Shown: piece by piece, positions 6,746 through 11,455 of the stretch
Layout: the number at the start of each line of letters is the position of its first letter
How positions within the stretch are numbered: position 1 is the stretch's first letter
Origin: Alphaproteobacteria bacterium
Lineage (GTDB): Bacteria > Pseudomonadota > Alphaproteobacteria > Rickettsiales > UBA998
Direction of reading: 5' to 3'
DNA length: 11,455 nucleotides
Assembly: GCA_021730835.1 (NCBI GenBank)
Contig: JAKFYP010000121.1
Location: 1 to 11,455 of the forward strand
Made by a program: the position numbers and the translations under genes
The notes under the pieces: model-generated
What the model was told of the DNA's origin: nothing
Database searches by the model: none
The model's input: the letters and a program-made list of their open reading frames with translations, nothing else

Positions 6746-6763
6746 CGCCGCATGCAGCGTACC

Positions 6764-6798
6764 CACTATTATTTTTCCATATGTGGAAAATAAAAGTG
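6764..6798. repeat. AT-rich imperfect inverted repeat in the zntB-thiolase gap
   Basis: CACTATTATTTTTCC (6764-6778) and GGAAAATAAAAGTG (6785-6798) are inverted copies with one indel and one mismatch, around a six-base ATATGT loop. This is the most AT-rich part of the gap and could include promoter or operator sequence for the thiolase. A further short repeat, CCGGT (6829-6833) with ACCGG (6840-6844), lies 16 bases after the zntB stop and could be a weak transcription-end structure, although it lacks a T-run. Confidence 0.45.
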
Positions 6799-6860
6799 AA
6801 AATATGATCACATACTCGCACAGCCACCCCGGTCAATCAACCGGATGATGCCGATTACGC

Positions 6861-7838
6861 CTAAAACCATTTCAGCTTTTTGAAAATAATGATCTGGAGA
6901 ATAACCAGTACAATGAGCGAAACGCTGAATATCGTAAATGCGTAGGGATCATCGACGCCGGGCATCCCGCCGATATTGATGCCAAACAGACCGGTTGAAA
7001 ACCCCAGCGGCAAAAATACCGCCGCGATAACCGAGAGAACATAGAGGTTATGATTGAGCCGGTCAGCCAGCGTATTGGCCAGTTCATCCTTGATGATCTG
7101 GGCACGCTCGCGGATGGCGTCCAGATCTTCGAGGTAGCGCATCAGGCGGTTATGCGATTCCCGAAGGCTGCGCCGGTCTTCCTCGCTCAGCCATTTGAGG
7201 CGCGATAGCTGAAGCTGGGCGATGACATCGCGCTGCGGGGCGAGGTAGCGCCGGAACAAAATGGCCTTGGTGCGAATATCGACGATTTCAAGGCGCTCAC
7301 TGACACTCGGCATATGAATCACCCGCTGCTCGATTAAGTCGGTTGCCTCATCGAGTTTCGCCAGCGTCGGCTCCATGCGGACACATAAATTCGCCAGCAA
7401 TGCCGCGACGAATTGCCCCGCCGTGCGCGGCCCGCACCCCTCATCCAGCTCACGCCGCAAATCGCCGACGGCGCGCAGGTTCAGATCCTGAATCGAGATC
7501 ACTCGGTTGGGATCAACCCACAGGCGCACCGGAACCATATCCTCGGGATCGGCGTTTTCATTGAGGTTCATGCCGCGCAAAATCAGCAAAATACCCTCCC
7601 CGTGCTCAAACATGCGCGGGCGGGTTTCGGAAGCGAACAGGGCACTGAGAATCAGGTGATCGAGATAGGCAACCTCCCGCTCCACCCATGCTTTTGCATC
7701 CGGCGAGGAACCGTCCAGATGCACCCAGGCCAGCGTTTTGGCCTTCACTTCGCGGCTGATCGCCTCTCCGGAGAGGGTATGCGCCTTCTCCGCGCCATCA
7801 AGCGCATAGCTAAACAGGATTCCGGGAATGCCGGGCAT
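6861..7838 (-). CDS. zntB: ZntB/CorA-family divalent cation transporter
   Basis: Inner-membrane metal ion transporter of the CorA superfamily. It has 325 residues, matching ZntB (327 in E. coli). The long N-terminal part is a soluble cytoplasmic domain, followed by a helical stretch (about 150-260) and two transmembrane helices (about 264-284 and 300-319) near the C-terminus. The pore motif after the first helix is TGLFGINIGGMPG: GIN at 286-288 replaces the GMN of classic Mg/Co CorA, and this pattern is typical of the ZntB branch, so zinc transport is the best guess. A basic KKLKWF tail ends the protein. The ATG at 7838 has a purine-rich AGAGAGGAG upstream. Both neighbours are separated by 200-300 bases, so it appears to be its own transcription unit. 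Substrate is inferred from family. Confidence 0.85.
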   Translation of the reverse strand: MPGIPGILFSYALDGAEKAHTLSGEAISREVKAKTLAWVHLDGSSPDAKAWVEREVAYLDHLILSALFASETRPRMFEHGEGILLILRGMNLNENADPEDMVPVRLWVDPNRVISIQDLNLRAVGDLRRELDEGCGPRTAGQFVAALLANLCVRMEPTLAKLDEATDLIEQRVIHMPSVSERLEIVDIRTKAILFRRYLAPQRDVIAQLQLSRLKWLSEEDRRSLRESHNRLMRYLEDLDAIRERAQIIKDELANTLADRLNHNLYVLSVIAAVFLPLGFSTGLFGINIGGMPGVDDPYAFTIFSVSLIVLVILQIIIFKKLKWF

Positions 7839-8136
7839 GGATGTCTCCTCTCTCCTTGTATAGCTGATTGAGTTGATGCCCGCGATACATTTTACGCTGC
7901 ATAATCAACGGGACGCGGCCACGCCTTGTATAGGATTCGCTTCTGATGATACTAACAGTTTGCGGAGAAACGTTTTGGCGAGGAGATTTTTAGGCGTTTT
8001 TGCCCGCAGAACCGCAGTGTACTTGAAGGTACATGAGGATTCGAGGACAAAAACAACGACAAAATCACCCGTCACAATAGTTTTTCCGCAAACGGCTAAA
8101 GGAGAGTAACGCCTTATCTGAGACCTGACAACAGGG
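7839..8136. other. Intergenic region rplS-zntB
   Basis: This 298-base gap is mostly occupied by the palindromic element described at 7958-8093. The remaining 7839-7957 presumably holds the zntB promoter; TATACAAGG occurs twice in the minus direction (near 7856 and 7925) but no convincing promoter pair is visible. Directly after the rplS stop, CCTG-TTGT-CAGG makes only a 4-bp stem, too weak to call a terminator. Open reading frames crossing the region on both strands look like by-products of the palindrome. Confidence 0.5.
7958..8093. repeat. 136-bp full-length palindromic element
   Basis: The two halves are inverted copies along nearly the whole length. The ends GTTTGCGGAGAAAC (7958-7971) and GTTTTTCCGCAAAC (8080-8093) match at 13 of 14 positions. 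Further in, GATTTT (7985-7990) pairs with AAAATC (8061-8066), GTTTTTGCCC (7996-8005) pairs with GGACAAAAAC (8045-8054) at 9 of 10 positions, and the centre is TGTAC-TTGAAG-GTACA (8018-8033). This fits a mobile palindromic repeat (MITE-like, REP-like or of the Rickettsia palindromic element kind) or a large RNA hairpin at the 3' end of the rplS transcript. No transposase or clear target duplication is visible, and no second copy lies in the window. Confidence 0.7.
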
Positions 8137-8595
8137 CTATTTCTTCGCTTTTTTCTCAACTTTGGTAGCGGCGGGCTTTGCCGCTCTGGGCGCTTCGGGA
8201 GTCTCCGAAGAAGGGGTGGATTCGGACGGGTTGTAGTCCATTTTTTCACGGATACGCGCCGCTTTACCGGTCAGGCCACGCAGATAATACAGTTTGGCGC
8301 GGCGAACAGCGCCTTTACGCACCAGCGTCACGCTTTCCACCCGCGGTGAATAGAGCGGAAAAATACGCTCAACGCCTTCGCCGTGACTGATCTTGCGTAC
8401 CGTAAAGGAAGAATGCAGGCCACGATTCTTCTTCGCGATGCAAATGCCTTCAAACGCCTGAATACGCTCGTTCGCTCCTTCGACGATTTTCACGTTCACC
8501 CGCACGGTATCCCCCGGCGAGAATGCGTCGAGCTGGCAGTTTTCCGTCAGCTTTTCCAGTTGTTCCTGCTCAAGTGCCTGAATGATATTCGCCAT
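8137..8595 (-). CDS. rplS: Large ribosomal subunit protein bL19
   Basis: Ribosomal protein at the 30S-50S interface. It has 152 residues, against about 115 for the E. coli protein. The core (about 1-118) is standard: PGDTVRVNVKIVEG, ERIQAFEGICIAKKNRGLHSSFTVRKIS, GVERIFPLYSPRVESV and RRAKLYYLRGLTGKAARI. The extra 30-odd residues form a low-complexity Ser/Pro/Ala/Lys tail ending in VEKKAKK, of the type seen in other alphaproteobacterial L19 proteins and probably disordered. The ATG at 8595 follows AAGGAATAAGG. It lies 31 bases after trmD, the usual operon partner, and is the last gene of the ftsQ-ftsA-trmD-rplS run. Confidence 0.97.
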   Translation of the reverse strand: MANIIQALEQEQLEKLTENCQLDAFSPGDTVRVNVKIVEGANERIQAFEGICIAKKNRGLHSSFTVRKISHGEGVERIFPLYSPRVESVTLVRKGAVRRAKLYYLRGLTGKAARIREKMDYNPSESTPSSETPEAPRAAKPAATKVEKKAKK

Positions 8596-8626
8596 CGCCT
8601 TATTCCTTGCCGTTATGCGTGTATCG

Positions 8627-9376
8627 CTATTCTTCTGAGCGCCCTGCCCGCGTGTAGCGCCGCCATATATCCGGTCTGCGCGCCCGCGTCAAGTCTTCTG
8701 CCTGCCGCCTGCGCCACGCAGCGATTTTCGCATGATCGCCCGAGGTTAAAACGCCCGGAACCTCAAGCCCCTGCCAGCAGGGCGGCCTAGTATAATGAGG
8801 ATATTCGAGGAGTAAAGCGGAATCTTCGCCAAAATCAAAACTTTCCTCATGGGTTGTCTCCGGGTTGCCGAGCACGCCGGGGATCAGGCGAAGCATCGCC
8901 TCCAGTAGCGCCATCGCGGCGACTTCCCCGCCCAGCAGCACATAATCGCCGACGCTGATCTCCCTGATCCGGTAATGGGTGACGACCCGCTCATCAACCC
9001 CCTCGAATCGCCCGCAGATGAGGATCAGTCCACAACGAGCCTCAGACATCTCAGCCGGTTGCGCCAGTTCACCGGCCAGCGCCTGCGTCAATAACTCTCC
9101 CCGGGGGCTGAGCAACACCAGCGGGACATCCGGCAGGCGCGAGCGCGCCGCGTCAATCGCCGCGCCGAGCACGTCGGGCTTCATCACCATGCCCGCCCCG
9201 CCGCCGTAGGGTGTATCGTCGGCGGCATGGTGTTTATCGGTAGCGAAATCGCGGATATTGACCGTCTCCAGCCGCCACAGTCCGGCCTCAAGCGCCCGCC
9301 CTGCCAGTGAATGCCCGAGCGGCCCCGGAAACATCTCCGGATACAGGGTGAGAATTGTGCAGGAGAAGAGGGGCAT
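8627..9376 (-). CDS. trmD: tRNA (guanine-37-N1)-methyltransferase
   Basis: SPOUT-class enzyme that methylates G37 next to the anticodon with S-adenosylmethionine and so prevents +1 frameshifting. It has 249 residues (255 in E. coli). Motifs: TLYPEMF (10-16), DDTPYGGGAGMVM (53-65), LLSPRGE, the SAM-binding trefoil parts CGRFEGVDER (121-130) and EISVGDYVLLGGE (139-151), RLIPGVLG (163-170) and EYPHYTRPP. The position matching the catalytic Asp169 of E. coli (EDSF) is Glu178 here (EESF), read from codon 8843-8845. No Shine-Dalgarno precedes the ATG at 9376. rplS follows as usual, but ftsA lies 40 bases upstream where rimM would be expected. Confidence 0.96.
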   Translation of the reverse strand: MPLFSCTILTLYPEMFPGPLGHSLAGRALEAGLWRLETVNIRDFATDKHHAADDTPYGGGAGMVMKPDVLGAAIDAARSRLPDVPLVLLSPRGELLTQALAGELAQPAEMSEARCGLILICGRFEGVDERVVTHYRIREISVGDYVLLGGEVAAMALLEAMLRLIPGVLGNPETTHEESFDFGEDSALLLEYPHYTRPPCWQGLEVPGVLTSGDHAKIAAWRRRQAEDLTRARRPDIWRRYTRAGRSEE

Positions 9377-9416
9377 CGCATTATCGGGGAGGAAGTAGGG
9401 TTTATTGCCGTAACGC

Positions 9417-10679
9417 TTAGAAATTCTCTTTAAACCAGCGGGTGACGCGATGCAGCCCGCCGGGCAGGCGCGAGCGCTTATGGTGTAAAAACAGCCGGTC
9501 TTCCATAGGCCGGTCGGTAACGTAGCGCAACATGCCGACCGCTGTGGAAAACGCCGGGCCGCTGACCGATTCGGCCAGTCCGGGAACCATGCGTGGCCTG
9601 CCGGTGCGCACCTGTCTGGCCAGTTGCCGCCCGGCCATCTCGCGCAGGCCGATCATCTGGCTGGCCCCGCCGGTCAGCACGACGTTGCGCACGCTTCTCA
9701 TTTCATCCTCGACATCGCAGAGCCGCTCGCGGATCATCTCGAAAATCTCCTCCAGCCGGGGCCGGATAATACCGTTGAGCATGGAAAGCGGCACGAGGTT
9801 GGATTCTTCCGTCTCGTCTTCGTCGCCAAGCAGGGGCACGTCAATCATGGCGGAATTATCCTGCGGCGCGACGACGGCACTGCCCTTGAGGTTTTTAAAG
9901 CGCTCGGCATGGGCAAGGCTGGTTGACAGGCCTTGCGCGATATCGCTGGTCACATGCTGGCCGCCGACCGGCACGACGCCGCTATAGAGGTTCGCTCCCT
10001 GCTTAAACAGGGAAAAGCTGGTCTGCCCGCCGCCCATGTCAATCAGCAGCACGCCGAGGTCGCGTTCGTCGGCCTCCAGACAGCCCAGCGCCGAGGCGTG
10101 CGAGGCCATGATGAATTCAGCCACGTTGAGATGGCAGCGGGCGATACACCCGGCGAGGTTGCGCAATTTGACGTTATCGGCGGTGACGATGTGCAGGTCG
10201 GCCCCCAGCCGCGAGCCGTACATACGGCGCGGATCGTGCACGCCGGGCGCGCCGTCGAGCCGGTATTGCGTGGCGAAGCAGTGCATGACGCTGCGTTCCT
10301 TATCCTGAATGCTGGCACAGCCCTCGCGCAGCAGGTCGGCAATATCGCGCTCACTGACGCCATCCCCGGAAATGGCGAGATCAACCACAACCTGCCGCGA
10401 TTCCAGATGCGCGCCGGACAGGCTGACCACGACGTTTTCAATGGTTTCTCCGGCCATCTGCTCGGCGCTGTGCACGGCGTTGCGGATCGAGGCCTCAAGC
10501 TCCGCCGCATCGGTGACGATGCCGGAGCGCAAGCCGCGAGCGAGTTGATGGCCGATGCCGGTAATCTGGAATTCACCGTCGGGATTGGCCAGCGCGATAA
10601 AGCAGACGATCTTGCTGGAGCCGATATCGAGCACGGCGATACTGCCGTTTTTACCTTTAATCGCGGGAGGATTTTGCAT
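9417..10679 (-). CDS. ftsA: Cell division protein FtsA
   Basis: Actin-like protein that tethers FtsZ to the inner membrane and recruits later division proteins. It has 420 residues, the same as E. coli FtsA. Visible parts: the phosphate-1 loop AVLDIGSSKIVC (15-26), GIGHQLARGLRSGIVTD, the 1C subdomain region (about 85-165) with VVVSLSGAHLESR, the second phosphate loop VLLIDMGGGQTSFSLF (210-225), the adenosine motif VVLTGGASQMIGL, and a C-terminal amphipathic membrane-targeting helix LHRVTRWFKENF. An acidic insert EDETEESN lies around residue 270. The ATG at 10679 follows the ftsQ stop by five bases with GGGAGG upstream, so the two are coupled. ftsZ, normally next, is missing; trmD follows after 40 bases. 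Confidence 0.97.
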   Translation of the reverse strand: MQNPPAIKGKNGSIAVLDIGSSKIVCFIALANPDGEFQITGIGHQLARGLRSGIVTDAAELEASIRNAVHSAEQMAGETIENVVVSLSGAHLESRQVVVDLAISGDGVSERDIADLLREGCASIQDKERSVMHCFATQYRLDGAPGVHDPRRMYGSRLGADLHIVTADNVKLRNLAGCIARCHLNVAEFIMASHASALGCLEADERDLGVLLIDMGGGQTSFSLFKQGANLYSGVVPVGGQHVTSDIAQGLSTSLAHAERFKNLKGSAVVAPQDNSAMIDVPLLGDEDETEESNLVPLSMLNGIIRPRLEEIFEMIRERLCDVEDEMRSVRNVVLTGGASQMIGLREMAGRQLARQVRTGRPRMVPGLAESVSGPAFSTAVGMLRYVTDRPMEDRLFLHHKRSRLPGGLHRVTRWFKENF

Positions 10680-10684
10680 GGTTT

Positions 10685-11455
10685 TCAGGTTTCCGCCGGT
10701 ATCAGACTCGCCTCCTGCGGCACTTCGCCCGGATGCAGGCGAATGAAGATACGCCCGCTTAAGCGCATGTCAATCGTGACGATGGATTTCTGGAGGATTC
10801 CTTGTCTGCGCTGGATGGCGGCGAGCTTTTTCCATGCCTCTTCGGTATGTTCTTCGGGCAACATGACGGTTACCCCGTCAGCGAAGCGCAAATCCCAGCG
10901 GCGCTCGCCGACGCGCACCGCCGAGGTCACATACCCGCCGACATCGGGTTCTCTGGCGATCAGGCGCATCAGTGCGGCGGTATGCTCCGGCGCGCCCTCG
11001 CCGGTGACGACCAGCAGATGCGGATAGCGCGAGGCCTGTTCACCGCTGAGCACTTTGCCTTCGGTGTCAATGACCCGGCGGCGCTTATCGTATTCCCAGA
11101 CCGCTACCGGAATGCGCTCGGTAATGACGATGCGCAGCGTATCGGGCAGTTTGCGTTCGACTGAGGCACGCCATACATGATCGAGCGATTCGATCCGCTC
11201 GCGGATTTCCGAAGTTGACAGCCGGAAAACCGATTCGCCTTTGGCGATACCGATGGCGTCCACGATCTGCTGCTCGGGGATTTTGGCGATGCCGTTAATA
11301 TAGATATGGTTCAGGGCGAAGCCCGAAGCGGCGATATTTTGATGCAGGGCAATACCGGTCTGCTCCATCATGCGCGAGAAACGATCCGTGCCGAACAGCC
11401 ACCACCAGCCCGCCGCAAGGAAAGAAATACCGGCGACGCATCCGGTAACCAGCAT
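10685..11455 (-). CDS. ftsQ: Cell division protein FtsQ, probably cut at its N-terminus by the window edge
   Basis: Bitopic inner-membrane protein of the divisome that forms the FtsQBL complex and links early and late division proteins. The visible 256 residues begin at an ATG in the very last three bases, directly at the transmembrane helix (about 2-20). FtsQ proteins usually carry a basic cytoplasmic tail before this helix, so the true start probably lies beyond the window. After the membrane helix comes the POTRA domain (about 48-118: IYINGIAKIPEQQIVDAI, GESVFRLSTSEIRERIESL, VWRASVERKLPDTLRIVITERIPVAVW in shortened form by key residues) and the FtsQ beta domain (about 119-240) with VIDTEGKVLSG, RRWDLRFADGVTVMLP and IVTIDMRLSGRIFIRL. 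ftsA follows after five bases. Confidence 0.93.
   Translation of the reverse strand: MLVTGCVAGISFLAAGWWWLFGTDRFSRMMEQTGIALHQNIAASGFALNHIYINGIAKIPEQQIVDAIGIAKGESVFRLSTSEIRERIESLDHVWRASVERKLPDTLRIVITERIPVAVWEYDKRRRVIDTEGKVLSGEQASRYPHLLVVTGEGAPEHTAALMRLIAREPDVGGYVTSAVRVGERRWDLRFADGVTVMLPEEHTEEAWKKLAAIQRRQGILQKSIVTIDMRLSGRIFIRLHPGEVPQEASLIPAET

Noticed and set aside
7873..8109. Plus-strand 78-codon reading frame in the rplS-zntB gap
   Set aside because: It lies almost wholly on the palindromic element, has no convincing ribosome binding site, shows no recognisable domain, and the opposite strand is equally open, so it is best read as a by-product of the repeat.
9933..11027. Plus-strand 364-codon open frame antisense to ftsA and ftsQ
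   Set aside because: It covers two clearly real genes on the other strand, its composition is that of an antisense frame in GC-rich DNA, and it matches no family I recognise.
1..11455. CRISPR array, tRNA, prophage or transposase genes
   Set aside because: No regularly spaced direct repeats, cloverleaf or mobile-element proteins are visible anywhere in the window.

Overview
The window looks like ordinary chromosomal DNA from a GC-rich Gram-negative proteobacterium, most likely an alphaproteobacterium. The reasons are the outer-membrane lipid transport genes mlaA and mlaC, the pyrH-frr-uppS-cdsA order, an L19 protein with a Lys/Ala-rich tail, and an FtsA with a classic C-terminal membrane-targeting helix. 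I cannot name the genus from sequence alone. All twelve genes belong to recognisable families. I see no phage, insertion sequence, CRISPR array, tRNA or rRNA, and no obvious new multi-gene system.

Layout, left to right. At 1-826 on the minus strand is metF, with its C-terminus cut off by the window edge; it is read from the sequence directly because it has no stop codon inside the window. A 224-base divergent intergenic region separates it from the plus-strand pair mlaA-mlaC (1051-2408), which makes the outer-membrane lipoprotein and the periplasmic carrier of the Mla phospholipid transport pathway. All remaining genes are on the minus strand. pyrH-frr-uppS-cdsA (5355 to 2431) links UMP phosphorylation, ribosome recycling, undecaprenyl diphosphate synthesis and CDP-diacylglycerol synthesis; cdsA converges on mlaC with 22 bases between the stops. 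Next are a monocistronic-looking thiolase (5536-6660), a ZntB/CorA-type divalent cation transporter (6861-7838), rplS (8137-8595), trmD (8627-9376), ftsA (9417-10679) and ftsQ (10685 to the window edge).

The genes fall into housekeeping blocks for translation and ribosome function (frr, rplS, trmD), envelope lipid and peptidoglycan precursor supply (uppS, cdsA, mlaA, mlaC), division (ftsQ, ftsA), and metabolism and transport (metF, pyrH, thiolase, zntB). Several blocks are broken compared with their usual neighbourhoods. ftsA is followed by trmD-rplS instead of ftsZ, trmD lacks rpsP-rimM upstream, pyrH lacks rpsB-tsf upstream, and cdsA lacks dxr downstream.

The most interesting non-coding content is in the gaps. 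A 136-bp near-perfect full-length palindrome lies between rplS and zntB (7958-8093). A second palindromic element, with arms built of 7-bp units, lies between frr and uppS (3888-4032). A cluster of inverted repeats, including a perfect 11-bp pair, lies immediately upstream of the thiolase (6691-6798). These look like dispersed palindromic repeats or regulatory/termination structures and are the best targets for follow-up.
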